Assembly: GCF_001544375.1 (NCBI RefSeq)
Contig: NZ_BCQJ01000001.1
Coordinates: forward strand, 1 to 64,000
Direction of reading: 5' to 3'
Length of the DNA: 64,000 nt
Source of the DNA: Enterococcus canis NBRC 100695
GTDB taxonomy: Bacteria > Bacillota > Bacilli > Lactobacillales > Enterococcaceae
Made by a program: the position numbers and the translations under genes. The notes under the pieces were generated by a model. The model saw nothing but the letters and a program-made list of their open reading frames with translations. It searched no databases and had not been told where the DNA came from. Below, in pieces: positions 34,778-43,572 of this stretch (within the stretch, counting starts at the first letter, position 1; the number at the start of each line of letters is the position of its first letter).

Positions 34778-35743
34778 TTATAACAATAAGCTAATAAAGA
34801 GGAGGGCTGCTGCGATTTGAACGAGGCCGACACCACCAGCGAAGGCTAAAAATTTAGGGCCTTCTTTTAGGAATTTACGAAAATCTAGTCGCAAACCAAT
34901 CGCGGCTAAGGCGATAGTTTCAAACCAAGAACTAATGAAATGAGCGCTGGTATCAATAATAGTCGGTAATTGAATAAAACTATTAAGGACACAACAGACT
35001 AAGAAACCTGCCACATACCAAGGTAATAAGCGACGTTTTGTCGTCGCTGCCGCAGGTGCTGGTTGGATTCGCCCAAAAACAAGTACCACTACAACTAACA
35101 ACATGATACGCATAATTTTAAATAAGGTAGCGTATTGTAAAACTTGGCTATTGACCATGCTAGCGCTAGAGACAACTTGCCCTACTGATTGCAGCGTCCC
35201 GCCAATCAAGGCGCTTTGAGCCAAAACGTTGTCGAAAACCTGAACGGCAATCAAAGGTAATAAGAGCATCATGACAGTTCCTAACAAGTTGACTAAGGTG
35301 ATGATCTGCCCTTTTTCCTCTTCCTCGGCGCCAATCACGGGGGCGATAGAAGCGATGGCGGAAGAACCACAGACTGCGTTTCCACCTGCCATTAGTAACG
35401 TCATGGTCCGGGAAAAGTTAAGTTTCTTGCCTAACCACCAGGTCCAGAGAATGGTCAACGACATTTGCAAAAGAATGAAAAGCACGCCGCGCCAGCCGAT
35501 TGTTTGAATCGTCTGGAAGGTGACGGTTAAACCCAACAGGACCACTGAGATTTCCAAAAGCTTGCTTTCCGAAAATTTTGTGCCTTTTTCCCATAAGGAC
35601 TGGCGAAAAACGGTATTGCCTAATAAAATACCGCAAAGAATAGCCAAGGTTGCCGCGCCTAAAGTTGGTAAAAAGACTGCCAAGCCTTTTGCTACGATGG
35701 CCACTGCTACGGATAACCCTAACCCAGGTAACACTTTTTTCAT
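34778..35743 (-). CDS. YeiH/YadS-type putative sulfate exporter (UPF0324)
   Basis: 321 aa, about ten helices. [17 protein letters not shown] at the N-terminus, [35 protein letters not shown] and the C-terminal [16 protein letters not shown] identify the UPF0324/YeiH family. The start at 35743 has AAAGAAGG upstream; a longer frame to 35767 lacks it. Family members are called sulfate exporters on limited evidence. The substrate is unproven here. It precedes the DUF998 gene. Confidence 0.88.
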   Translation of the reverse strand: MKKVLPGLGLSVAVAIVAKGLAVFLPTLGAATLAILCGILLGNTVFRQSLWEKGTKFSESKLLEISVVLLGLTVTFQTIQTIGWRGVLFILLQMSLTILWTWWLGKKLNFSRTMTLLMAGGNAVCGSSAIASIAPVIGAEEEEKGQIITLVNLLGTVMMLLLPLIAVQVFDNVLAQSALIGGTLQSVGQVVSSASMVNSQVLQYATLFKIMRIMLLVVVVLVFGRIQPAPAAATTKRRLLPWYVAGFLVCCVLNSFIQLPTIIDTSAHFISSWFETIALAAIGLRLDFRKFLKEGPKFLAFAGGVGLVQIAAALLFISLLL

Positions 35744-35798
35744 GAAAAAACCTTCTTTCCACTCCAAAGTATAGCGAAGAGGGGAAAGAAGGTAAACC

Positions 35799-36188
35799 TT
35801 ACGACTTATTTTTTTTGAGACCTTGTCTCGCTAGATGATCGGCCCCTTTATTTTCGGATTCGGGAATCCATTTAACGATTACTAAGGGAAACTGCTGACT
35901 CAGCTGATTAAAGCGCACTAAGTAAGGTGCAAATACTGGATTTTTTGTATGATTGCGATCTAGCGTTTCGCTGACCACTTTGCTATCCGTATGAAAAAAG
36001 AGCGTTTCTGTTGTATCTTGTAAATATTCTAGGGCGGTAATCAGTGTCGCGAATTCCGCTTCATGGTTATCCATTTTACCTAAAGGAAAACTTAATTGTT
36101 CATGGATATTAGGTCCAACAATCAACACACCGCCGCCGGATAGCCCAGTGTCGCCTTTGGTGGAAGCATCAGTATAAATTTTCAGCAC
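35799..36188 (-). CDS. Ribonuclease HI family protein
   Basis: 129 aa. The four acidic residues of type 1 RNase H are visible: Asp7 in YTDAST, Glu43 in [10 protein letters not shown], Asp in FHTDSKVV (about 67) and Asp in NKGADHLAR (about 115). It lacks the basic protrusion of E. coli RnhA, like the small Gram-positive RNase HI-like proteins. It should cleave RNA in RNA-DNA hybrids. GAGGCGATTA precedes the ATG. Divergent from ebsA. Confidence 0.88.
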   Translation of the reverse strand: MLKIYTDASTKGDTGLSGGGVLIVGPNIHEQLSFPLGKMDNHEAEFATLITALEYLQDTTETLFFHTDSKVVSETLDRNHTKNPVFAPYLVRFNQLSQQFPLVIVKWIPESENKGADHLARQGLKKNKS

Positions 36189-36267
36189 ATTAATCGCCTC
36201 ATTTTGCTTTTGTTTTTTTTCGGGGCTGTGATAGTATTATACCATATGGATGGAGGGCGTTAAGGAA

Positions 36268-36678
36268 ATGAAGAAATTACGATGGCAGCCGGAAACGGCA
36301 GTTACCATGATTTACTGGTCCTTTACATTAGGCATCTTTTTCGTAGCCATGATCTTTACATTGGAGAAGACGCATTTATATACTACTTCCTATATTATTT
36401 TGGCCTTCTTTTTCCTGTTTGCTTATCTAGGATGGAATCGTTATTTGGTGGTAGGGGATACCTTGCGGATTAAATCTTTGTTGTGGTTTCATTCCCACAC
36501 GTGGCGGCCGGCACAGGTACAAGAAATCATAGTGGCACAAAATCATATATTGATTCGCGCTGACCGCAATTTTCAACTCATGATGCGTAAAAAAACATGG
36601 CAGGAATTTGTAGCAGCTGTTCAAAATTCGCCTTTTCGGGATGTGTTGACGATTGTGACGGAATTACCGGAAAATTAA
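36268..36678 (+). CDS. ebsA: EbsA family protein
   Basis: 136 aa. Two transmembrane helices (about 15-35 and 42-60) then a C-terminal soluble domain (KSLLWFHSHTWRPAQVQEIIV). The family was first described in Enterococcus faecalis near pheromone-binding-function genes; its role is not settled. The start at 36268 follows GGAGGG (36252-36257); an in-frame ATG at 36250 overlaps the Shine-Dalgarno. Its presence supports an enterococcal or related host. Confidence 0.75.
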   Translation: MKKLRWQPETAVTMIYWSFTLGIFFVAMIFTLEKTHLYTTSYIILAFFFLFAYLGWNRYLVVGDTLRIKSLLWFHSHTWRPAQVQEIIVAQNHILIRADRNFQLMMRKKTWQEFVAAVQNSPFRDVLTIVTELPEN

Positions 36679-36731
36679 AAAGACTGGTCGAGGAGCCACT
36701 GTAAAAGCAGCGGCCTGACCAGCCTTTTTCT
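36677..36731. terminator. Bidirectional terminator
   Basis: AAAAGACTGGTC-AGG...CCACTG with CAG-GG-CCTGACCAGCCTTTTT. It separates ebsA and the convergent cold shock gene. Confidence 0.8.
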
Positions 36732-36933
36732 ATTCAATAATCGTGACATGAGCCGCTTGCAGACCGCGAGTGCCTTCCATGACTTGAAACGATACTTGTT
36801 GATTTTCTTCCAAGGTTTTAAAACCGTCGCCTTCAATCGCCGTGAAGTGAACAAAAATTTCCTCTTCTTCGTTATACAAAATGAAGCCATAGCCTTTTTT
36901 GCTGTCGAACCATTTCACAATACCTGTCTCCAC
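36730..36933 (-). CDS. csp: Cold shock protein
   Basis: 67 aa, the normal CspA size. It opens [21 protein letters not shown]1 is KGYGFI, RNP2 IFVHF. It binds single-stranded nucleic acid as an RNA chaperone. GTG at 36933 is chosen because GGAGTG stands six bases before it and the protein then aligns with the family from residue 1. The longer frame to 36999 would add a non-homologous extension, and a TATAAT-like -10 on this strand lies inside it. Divergent from fhs. Confidence 0.9.
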   Translation of the reverse strand: METGIVKWFDSKKGYGFILYNEEEEIFVHFTAIEGDGFKTLEENQQVSFQVMEGTRGLQAAHVTIIE

Positions 36934-37038
36934 ATTCAACACTCCATTTCTTCGATTGTAGGTTGTTCCCATTATAAAGAAGTTCGGCGAGAGCGTCAAA
37001 TTTTGCGAAGAAATAGATGAAAGTCAGCCATTTTTATG

Positions 37039-37070
37039 TATAATAGTTTTATGAACATTATTTGGTGTTC
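37039..37070 (+). promoter_or_regulatory. fhs promoter with inverted repeat
   Basis: TATAAT at 37039-37044 followed nine bases later by GAACA-N8-TGTTC (37053-37070), which overlaps the expected transcription start. A possible operator. Confidence 0.5.
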
Positions 37071-37102
37071 GTCTTTAAAAAGTTCGGGAAAAGAGGGTTC
37101 AG

Positions 37103-38773
37103 ATGAAAACAGATATTGAAATTTCACAAGAAGCAGAGCTATTGCCGATTAAAGCCGTTGCAGAACAGGTAGGCCTAACAGAGGATGATTTGGAAGCTTT
37201 TGGGAAATACAAGGCTAAAATCGAGTTCGACACTTTGCGACGCTTAGCCGAAAAGCCAGCAGGTAAATTGATTCTAGTGACATCCATCAATCCCACGCCA
37301 GCGGGTGAAGGAAAATCCACCGTAACAATTGGCCTAGGCGATGCTTTGAATGCAATCGGCAAGCCAACAGTAATTGCTTTGCGAGAACCTTCCTTAGGAC
37401 CTGTTATGGGCATCAAGGGTGGCGCAACGGGCGGCGGCTATGCACAAGTTTTACCAATGGAAGATATCAACTTGCATTTCACTGGCGACATGCATGCTAT
37501 TACGACCGCCAACAACGCTTTAGCAGCTTTATTAGATAACCATCTTCAACAAGGAAATCAACTAAGCATTGACCCACGGCGAATTATTTGGAAACGAGTG
37601 GTTGATTTGAACGACCGCGCTTTACGGCATGTAATGGTGGGGCTTGGGGGTCCTATTCAAGGTGTGCCGCGAGAAGATGGCTTTGACATCACCGTTGCCA
37701 GTGAAATTATGGCAATTTTGTGTTTAGCAACGGACATTGAAGATTTGAAACAGCGGATTTCTAATATTATCGTGGGCTATACGTATGAACGGGAACCGGT
37801 AACGGTGGCCGACTTAAAAGTCGAAGGTGCGATTGCTTTACTATTAAAGGATGCTATCAAACCAAATCTCGTGCAAACGATCTATCATACCCCCGCGTTA
37901 GTTCATGGCGGACCTTTTGCCAACATTGCCCATGGCTGTAACAGTATTTTAGCGACACAAACGGCCCTGCGCTTAGGCGAGTATACGGTAACGGAGGCTG
38001 GCTTCGGGGCTGATTTAGGCGCTGAAAAATTCTTGGATATCAAGGTACCAAACTTAGGCAAAGCACCCGATGCAGTAGTCGTTGTTGCAACGATTCGCGC
38101 ACTTAAAATGCACGGCGGCGTGTCAAAAGACGCTTTAGGCTTAGAAAATGTTGCGGCTTTGGTAAAAGGTTTCGCCAATCTGCAAAAACATATTGAGAAC
38201 ATGAAGGCTTATGGGCTGCCGGTAGTGGTAGCAATCAATGAATTTGTCACGGATACTGCTGACGAAATCCAAGCCTTGAAAGAGCTCTGTGAAGCGATTC
38301 AAGTCCCCGTTGAATTAACTAGTGTCTGGGGCGCAGGACCTGTTGGCGGCAAAGCCTTGGCAGAACGGGTCGTGCAAGTTATTGAAGCTGAAACGCCTAA
38401 TTTCCATACGATTTATGCTTCTGGTGTTAGCTTAGAAGAAAAAATCACGACTATCGTGACAGAAATCTATGGGGGCAAGGACGTCAGCTTTAGTCCGAAG
38501 GCGTTGAATCAATTAAAGACATTCCACAAATATGGCTGGAACCGTTTACCAGTTTGTATGGCAAAGACGCAATATTCCTTGTCTGACAATCCAGCCCTTT
38601 TGGGACGACCAGAAGATTTCACGGTTACAATCCGTGAGTTTGTACCAAAATTAGGAGCAGGCTTCATTGTTGCGCTGACAGGGGACGTCATGACGATGCC
38701 GGGCTTACCGAAGCACCCAGCCGCTTTGAATATGGATGTGATGCCCGACGGCACAGCAGTTGGTTTGTTTTAA
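37103..38773 (+). CDS. fhs: Formate-tetrahydrofolate ligase
   Basis: 556 aa, full length. The P-loop is [18 protein letters not shown] (about 66-83); [20 protein letters not shown] is the second hallmark, and [20 protein letters not shown] the third. It makes 10-formyl-THF from formate, THF and ATP, feeding purine and fMet synthesis. The C-terminus [20 protein letters not shown] is intact. Ribosome binding site GAGGGTTC. Single gene with terminator; it is the last chromosomal-type gene before the foreign insertion. Confidence 0.98.
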   Translation: MKTDIEISQEAELLPIKAVAEQVGLTEDDLEAFGKYKAKIEFDTLRRLAEKPAGKLILVTSINPTPAGEGKSTVTIGLGDALNAIGKPTVIALREPSLGPVMGIKGGATGGGYAQVLPMEDINLHFTGDMHAITTANNALAALLDNHLQQGNQLSIDPRRIIWKRVVDLNDRALRHVMVGLGGPIQGVPREDGFDITVASEIMAILCLATDIEDLKQRISNIIVGYTYEREPVTVADLKVEGAIALLLKDAIKPNLVQTIYHTPALVHGGPFANIAHGCNSILATQTALRLGEYTVTEAGFGADLGAEKFLDIKVPNLGKAPDAVVVVATIRALKMHGGVSKDALGLENVAALVKGFANLQKHIENMKAYGLPVVVAINEFVTDTADEIQALKELCEAIQVPVELTSVWGAGPVGGKALAERVVQVIEAETPNFHTIYASGVSLEEKITTIVTEIYGGKDVSFSPKALNQLKTFHKYGWNRLPVCMAKTQYSLSDNPALLGRPEDFTVTIREFVPKLGAGFIVALTGDVMTMPGLPKHPAALNMDVMPDGTAVGLF

Positions 38774-38779
38774 AAGATT

Positions 38780-38811
38780 AAGGCGATGGCATAAGTCATC
38801 GCCTTTTTTGT
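38780..38811 (+). terminator. Terminator after fhs
   Basis: AAGGCGATG and CATCGCCTT stem with a T run. Confidence 0.9.
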
Positions 38812-38832
38812 TGCCATATTCACACTGCAAGA

Positions 38833-38866
38833 GCCAGTTATACGAAAAGAAATGTGTTTAACTGGC
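38833..38866. repeat. 34-bp inverted repeat at the left edge of the insertion
   Basis: GCCAGTTA and TAACTGGC, perfect 8-bp arms separated by 18 bases. It could be a recombinase site, an operator, or a weak hairpin. It lies just inside the region between fhs and the foreign gene. Confidence 0.5.
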
Positions 38867-38889
38867 ATAGAGATAAGATTTAATAATGC

Positions 38890-39079
38890 TATACTTAATG
38901 TATAAGTAGATGGTTCATCCAGTCGTAACTTCGCTGCTCTAGCGCTTTTGGGTTAAGCAAGTCTACGAAAGCTAGGGTTCCATAAAACGCTATTATTATA
39001 AAACTATTAAATAGAAAAATTGAGAACTCTACGGCTAAATTTACAGGACTTGTTCAAAAAGCAAGTCCTGTTTTCTTTT
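38890..39079 (+). other. Unexplained leader or small RNA candidate
   Basis: A TATACT hexamer (38890-38895) and a strong hairpin ACAGGACTTG/CAAGTCCTGT with a T-rich tail (39043-39079) delimit about 180 bases with no open frame. It ends 80 bases before the foreign gene. It may be a small RNA, an attenuator, or the tail of a lost gene. There is no good -35. The region between 38811 and 39159 otherwise holds only AT-rich sequence and the inverted repeat above. Confidence 0.35.
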
Positions 39080-39095
39080 TATTGATATAACCTGA

Positions 39096-39101
39096 TATAA
39101 T
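39096..39101 (+). promoter_or_regulatory. Candidate -10 box of the foreign gene
   Basis: TATAAT within a short direct repeat (TGATATAA twice, 10 bases apart). No clear -35. Confidence 0.35.
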
Positions 39102-39159
39102 TAGTTTGAAAGATTAATCAATGAAAGATGAAAAATGTAAATATCTTAGAGGTGGAGAA

Positions 39160-41253
39160 ATGAGAAAACTAAAATACCCTTATTTTTTGAATATGGAGAG
39201 GCTTATAGAGTTAGCCGATAGCATTAATTTAGAAACAGATTATAATTTGATAGATATTCTTGAATTCCATAATATATTGAAGTTTTTTATCAATAAGAAC
39301 TACCCTCAAGAGCTTTCTGAACAACAAGTAAAAGACGCAAAGGCCAAAATATGTCAGATAGTTCCTCCTTTTTTTAAGAATGAAACAAAAGAAGATATTA
39401 TCAATGATTTTAAATATATACTTGATCCAAAAAATATAGAGAGCTTAGAGGAAATAGACAAAAAAATAAAGGGTGGGTCTCTGAACCACGATAGTGAAAA
39501 AAATTATATATTACAATATAGAGAAGATTACCTAGAATGTTTTGAAAAATATAATTTAGCTGAAAGGCTTGATGAAGATAGTTTAGGGGAAGTATTTCAA
39601 GATATAGAGCTACCAATCCATATATTATTAGAAACAAACTATTTTATTAAAAATTACCCTCAATTGATGGAAAAATTATTTCTAAAAAATCCAAATAATA
39701 TCGAATTATTACTAAATAACTATACTAGCGATTTTACTGGAAATAAAAGAAAATATTATATCCCCGAAAATATTACTAAGGGTGAAATGTATCAACTTTG
39801 TTTAGATTATATTGATAACGACTTTTCTAACGGTAATTATCCTAAGCTTATTGAACAAGGAATTCAAGGTATAAAGGAACTTAATATTGATGGTAAGTTA
39901 AAATTAAAAGCAAAAAAGAAAAATGAAGAGATTGAAAAAAAGCTGTTTTATAGTGAAGATGGAACTTTTATAAATAGTGGCTTTAGCCAAAAAATTGTTG
40001 TTCATACACAGAAAAAAGATTATGATAATGAAATCTCAAAAGTTAAGTCTCTGATTGAGACGGATTGGCTTATAGAAAACAACGAGCCTGAAACTTTATT
40101 GAATTATTTAATGCACCTAGAAGGTTTTTTTACGAGTAATTGGATTTCAAATTTATGCAGTTTCCCCAATTATGAAGCTTCAGTACTAGAAAGATTTCTT
40201 GGAGTAAAATCGCAAAAGCATTATGAAACAAGCTATTCATTTTCGATTAAAAATAGCTTATTACTATTGAGCTTTCAGGCGTTTGAAAATTTTTTAAAAA
40301 AAGAACTTAATACACGAATTGAAGACTTGATAAACTATTTTTTTACAAAATATAGTGAAGAAAATTTTCAGGTTAACTGGTTAAGTTTAGATTTTACAAA
40401 ACAAGATGAAAAAATAAATATTCAAACCAAAAATTTATTTACAGTAGAAGAACATATAAGAAAGCAATGGAACTTGTTAGTTGAGGAAAAAGAAGTTGAT
40501 AAAGATTTATTTATGCTAGAAAATACTCCCAGAATCAATGCGCTGAAAAGTTTTTTAGATAAAAAATATATTTACGCAAACCAGCATAATTCAGATATTC
40601 AAACAATTTTAAACTTATTGTTTTCAGACCAATCAGGAATAACATATATCAACGAGAGTCTATCAGAAGAAAACTTTGTTATGCTTATGCTAAAAAATAG
40701 AATTAATAAGAGTGATATTATTAACTTTCATCACCAAGATATCGATTTGTTAATTGATAAAGATGTAATTTCTATTGATGAAAATGGATTCTTGTCTGTA
40801 ACTACTAAGCAACTAGCAAGAGTAGCAATTCTCTCTAACATATATAAATTTGGAGTTATTCATTATTATCATGCTTTAGATAATTCAATGATATTGAAGA
40901 TACAACAGAGTGAAATCAATGAAATGATTACAGAAGACATACTGACTTTCGAAAATACACTATTATCAAAACCAGAGGCTGATTTTTTTAACTATATTCT
41001 TAATAATTCAGAATATGATAATGCGCTTGGTTTGAGGAATGAGTATCTTCATGGTTCCGTTGTCGATGATAACTATAGAGACTACCTGTATTCATTAATA
41101 ATTTTAGTAGTATACGTAATTAAGATTAATGATGAACTTACGCTTAATGAGGAGATTCAAGAAACTAACGATGAGCATACAGTGAATAAGGACTATAGAA
41201 AGAAAAAGAAATTCAAAGAATTCCAAGAAAAGAACGTTGAAAAAAGCTTGTAG
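39160..41253 (+). CDS. Large HEPN-motif protein, candidate defence gene
   Basis: 697 aa, no signal peptide or transmembrane anchor. The start at 39160 follows AGAGGTGGAG; the in-frame ATG at 39121 has no Shine-Dalgarno. Most of the protein is helical and unrecognised. Near the C-terminus, ALGLRNEYLHGS (Arg626, His631) is an R-x4-H motif as in HEPN ribonucleases and the DUF4209-type 'LRN-x-x-AHG' motif, followed by a helix LYSLIILVVYVIKI. The last 35 residues are Lys/Glu-rich. Very AT-rich, unlike flanking chromosomal genes, and followed by recombinase remnants, so probably acquired. HEPN proteins of this size are frequent in abortive-infection systems. An antiphage function is inference. Confidence 0.75.
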   Translation: MRKLKYPYFLNMERLIELADSINLETDYNLIDILEFHNILKFFINKNYPQELSEQQVKDAKAKICQIVPPFFKNETKEDIINDFKYILDPKNIESLEEIDKKIKGGSLNHDSEKNYILQYREDYLECFEKYNLAERLDEDSLGEVFQDIELPIHILLETNYFIKNYPQLMEKLFLKNPNNIELLLNNYTSDFTGNKRKYYIPENITKGEMYQLCLDYIDNDFSNGNYPKLIEQGIQGIKELNIDGKLKLKAKKKNEEIEKKLFYSEDGTFINSGFSQKIVVHTQKKDYDNEISKVKSLIETDWLIENNEPETLLNYLMHLEGFFTSNWISNLCSFPNYEASVLERFLGVKSQKHYETSYSFSIKNSLLLLSFQAFENFLKKELNTRIEDLINYFFTKYSEENFQVNWLSLDFTKQDEKINIQTKNLFTVEEHIRKQWNLLVEEKEVDKDLFMLENTPRINALKSFLDKKYIYANQHNSDIQTILNLLFSDQSGITYINESLSEENFVMLMLKNRINKSDIINFHHQDIDLLIDKDVISIDENGFLSVTTKQLARVAILSNIYKFGVIHYYHALDNSMILKIQQSEINEMITEDILTFENTLLSKPEADFFNYILNNSEYDNALGLRNEYLHGSVVDDNYRDYLYSLIILVVYVIKINDELTLNEEIQETNDEHTVNKDYRKKKKFKEFQEKNVEKSL

Positions 41254-41390
41254 CTACAACTGCTGTAAGCTTGTTCTTTGCCACTTTCTTAGTCTTCCTA
41301 GCCGTTAAGCCTTACTATACAGATGTAACAATAAATATACAATTAGGAGGTTTTCAATATGGAGAGACTAAAGAAACAGCAAGCCAATAA
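41241..41390 (+). pseudogene. Fragment encoding one transmembrane segment
   Basis: An open frame without its own start reads KKLVATTAVSLFFATFLVFL then AVKPYYTDV, and stops at 41388. It overlaps the end of the HEPN-motif gene and the resolvase remnant in other frames. It looks like the 3' end of a lost membrane-protein gene of the mobile element. Not recognised. Confidence 0.4.
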
Positions 41391-41592
41391 TTTAGAGAAG
41401 CTGGACAAGGTAAAAATCGGATATGTACGAGTCAGTAGTTTAGACGACAGACAGAAGTTAGGCTTTGAAGTTCAAAAAGAAGCGTTAAAGAGTTGAAACA
41501 TTATTTTCAGTGAGAAACAATCTGGAGACAACGACAACCGCCCAGAACTAACTAAAGCAGTCGAGCTAGAAAACGGCGTGAACAGCTTTTAA
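41359..41592 (+). pseudogene. Small serine recombinase (resolvase/invertase) remnant
   Basis: ATG at 41359 follows AGGAGG. KIGYVRVSSLDDRQKLGFEV contains the Y-x-R-V-S-(S/T) motif with the nucleophile Ser and the expected DRQ. An in-frame TGA at 41494 interrupts the frame. After it, FSEKQSGDNDNRPELTKAVE (about 35 residues) continues the resolvase N-terminal domain. The rest of the catalytic domain and the DNA-binding domain are missing. Nonfunctional. Confidence 0.8.
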
Positions 41593-41714
41593 GATATATT
41601 CATGAAGCTATTCCAAAGGCTGAAATGCTATTTCGTGTGATAACTTTAGATGAATTAGAAACGCTCATTGCTGGAGAAACTAATAAGGAGGCTGATGTCG
41701 AACAAAACTTATAA
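41571..41714 (+). pseudogene. Mobile-element gene fragment, 3' end
   Basis: Frame joined at its left end to the resolvase remnant. It reads EQLLRYIHEAIPKAEMLFRV then ITLDELETLIAG, and ends at 41714 overlapping the next remnant's ATG. The overlap looks like an original translational coupling. Family not recognised. The left junction near 41570 marks a deletion. Confidence 0.45.
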
Positions 41715-42231
41715 AAAGCACTCAACCAAAGTAATTAAGGGCGGTAAAAAAACATATATCATCAATTCGTTTTTGGAAGATGATTCAAATAGAAACATTG
41801 CTCGTGAGAATAAACTTTATAACACCCGCTTTTTGTAAATGATGGCTACACAGGAACAAACTTTAATCGCCCTGGCTTTTAAGAAGCTTTAGAACTAGTG
41901 AACAATGGCGTGGTAAAGAACTTTATTGTAAAAGACTTTTCAAGGTTTGGGTGTAACTATGCAGAAGCAGCACTTTATACGGAAATTCTATTTCCAAAAT
42001 TAGATATTCGCTTTATTGCAGTAAACGACGACGTAGATTCTGAAACACAAGATTCTAATGAATTTCTTGAGATTGTCCGAAAATATACCGCGCTCGAAAG
42101 CTTAACGCCTAGAATTGTGAATGAACTCATTGACCGAATTGACATTCATAAACCAGACAAAAGCACAGGCTAGCGAACCCAACAAATAGATATTTACTAC
42201 CGATTTGTTGGGAAATTAGATGAAATTTAAA
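41695..42231 (+). pseudogene. Large serine recombinase remnant (TnpX/TndX type), with TnpW-like 5' part
   Basis: ATG 41695 behind GGAGG opens a frame with STKVIKGGKKTYIINSF, resembling the small TnpW-like ORFs beside such recombinases, and stops at 41836. Then, shifted by one base, FVNDGYTGTNFNRPGF, a TAA, EALELVNNGVVKNFIVKDFSRFG and LDIRFIAVNDDVDS give the catalytic domain. The text next jumps from DSNEF to KYTALESLTPRIVNELIDRI, the extreme C-terminus of the family: several hundred residues are missing. A TAG (42171) and another frameshift precede QQIDIYYRFVGKLDEI. Clearly dead; probably once mobilised this island. Confidence 0.8.
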
Positions 42232-42244
42232 GGCGACAAAAAAA

Positions 42245-42266
42245 CCGACAAGCTCTCACTTGTCGG
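42245..42266 (+). terminator. Hairpin after the recombinase remnant
   Basis: CCGACAAG and CTTGTCGG perfect stem with a six-base loop, directly after the recombinase C-terminal fragment; no long T run. Confidence 0.5.
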
Positions 42267-42338
42267 ACAGTACCTCAATTTAGTAGGTTATGGATACCTA
42301 GCTAATGGATGTGTTTCCTTTTAAAGTGGTCAATAGAA

Positions 42339-42378
42339 AGTGCCCAAAGACTATTTAATCAGTTTTTGGGCACTTTTC
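42339..42378. terminator. Terminator-like hairpin at the right side of the insertion
   Basis: AGTGCCCAAAGACT and AGTTTTTGGGCACT stem, followed by TTTTCATTTT. It separates the dead mobile element from the chromosomal genes. The remaining bases to 42485 hold nothing else recognisable. Confidence 0.7.
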
Positions 42379-42485
42379 ATTTTGTCCGTCTTTATACTGC
42401 TGGCCTTAAAACTAGCTTCGATTCATTTCGACATACGCAGAAGCTGGAGATAGGGTATACTAGGTAAAAAGGCGGGTGAGAGAGG

Positions 42486-42884
42486 ATGCGAATTTATCTA
42501 AAACGCAAGACGGGGTTTTATGGGATGGGAAGTCCCTTGACGATTAAGCAGAATGGTGAAAAATGGGGCTTGCTCCATCAGGACGAAGGGAAATGGTTTG
42601 AGACAGAGGCGGAAACAGTCACGCTCCAAGCCAGTTTTTCATTATTACGGTCTAAACCCATGCGTCTGACAAAAACTGCGGATGGCGCCACATTTGAAGT
42701 TATGATGAACCCACAATTGTTATGGACTTACGGGGGCTTGTTTATCGGGATGTTTTTGCTACCGGTGATACTTTTCAATCTTTTTGTCCTTTTGGCGTTT
42801 TTGATCGGCTATTTCGTGTTATTATGGAACCTGTCCAAACAAGCTTATATCATAAAGGAGACAACATATGGGTCAGAGAGCTGA
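42486..42884 (+). CDS. Hypothetical membrane protein
   Basis: 132 aa. N-terminal about 75 residues look like a small strand-rich domain (KTGFYGMGSPLTIKQNGEKW); two hydrophobic helices follow (about 80-120: LFIGMFLLPVILFNLFVLLA). Family not recognised. GAGAGAGG precedes the ATG. It overlaps the next gene by 17 bases and so probably begins the operon leading to lspA and rluD. Confidence 0.7.
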   Translation: MRIYLKRKTGFYGMGSPLTIKQNGEKWGLLHQDEGKWFETEAETVTLQASFSLLRSKPMRLTKTADGATFEVMMNPQLLWTYGGLFIGMFLLPVILFNLFVLLAFLIGYFVLLWNLSKQAYIIKETTYGSES

Positions 42885-43566
42885 ACAATTTTTAGCCAGC
42901 TTTAACCGAATTGAAAAATGGTTGCGGGAAGCAATGAATAATCCGGCTAGTATGGGTTTTAGTGAGATGGTGCGTCGTTTGGCGAAACGCAAGGAATGGA
43001 ATATTGCAGCCTACGAAGATGATCTTTTGCAAATGGCACAATTGCGTAACGCGATCGTGCATGAACGAATTTCTAGTGATTTCGTGATTGCGGAGCCCAA
43101 CGAATGGGCAGTAGCACGAATTGAAACGATTGAAAAAGAGCTATTACGACCCGAAAAGGTTTTACCAAAGTTTGCCAAACGAGTTACCGGATTTGAGCGG
43201 GATATCCCTTTGCAAGAAATTCTTAAAACAGTGGATGAAAAGCGCTACTCGCAGTTTCCGTTATACGATAAGGGCACCTTTCTAGGCTTGATTACGATTC
43301 GTGCGCTGGGTTTATGGCTGGCAAAAGAAAGCCGTGCCGGTGAAATCCAATTAAAGGGCCGTAAAGCTGAAGAATTGCTCTTGCCGGAATTTAAAAAAAT
43401 CAATTATCACTTTGTTAATGGCGAGACGACCGTCTTTCAAGTAGAAGAGATGTTCCGTAATGCACCAACCCTTGAAGCAATTCTAATCACAAAAGATGGG
43501 GATCCTAATGGGAATCTTTTAGGAATCATTCGTCCCCGTGACATTTATCATATTGAAAAGGAATGA
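42868..43566 (+). CDS. HEPN-like/CBS-domain fusion protein
   Basis: 232 aa, cytosolic. Residues 1-70 are helical and contain LRNAIVHERI, an R-x4-H motif (Arg60, His65) in a setting typical of HEPN-like helical bundles. Two CBS motifs follow (about 85-140, RYSQFPLYDKGTFLGLITIR; about 175-230, APTLEAILITKDG and LLGIIRPRDIYHI), which usually bind adenosyl ligands. The substrate and role are unknown. Overlaps the preceding gene; lspA follows after six bases. Chromosomal base composition. Confidence 0.8.
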   Translation: MGQRAEQFLASFNRIEKWLREAMNNPASMGFSEMVRRLAKRKEWNIAAYEDDLLQMAQLRNAIVHERISSDFVIAEPNEWAVARIETIEKELLRPEKVLPKFAKRVTGFERDIPLQEILKTVDEKRYSQFPLYDKGTFLGLITIRALGLWLAKESRAGEIQLKGRKAEELLLPEFKKINYHFVNGETTVFQVEEMFRNAPTLEAILITKDGDPNGNLLGIIRPRDIYHIEKE

Positions 43567-43572
43567 CGTACT

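Noticed and set aside
38890-39079. Type III toxin-antitoxin RNA (tandem repeats before a toxin gene)
   Set aside because: No tandem repeats were found in the segment, only a terminator-like hairpin.
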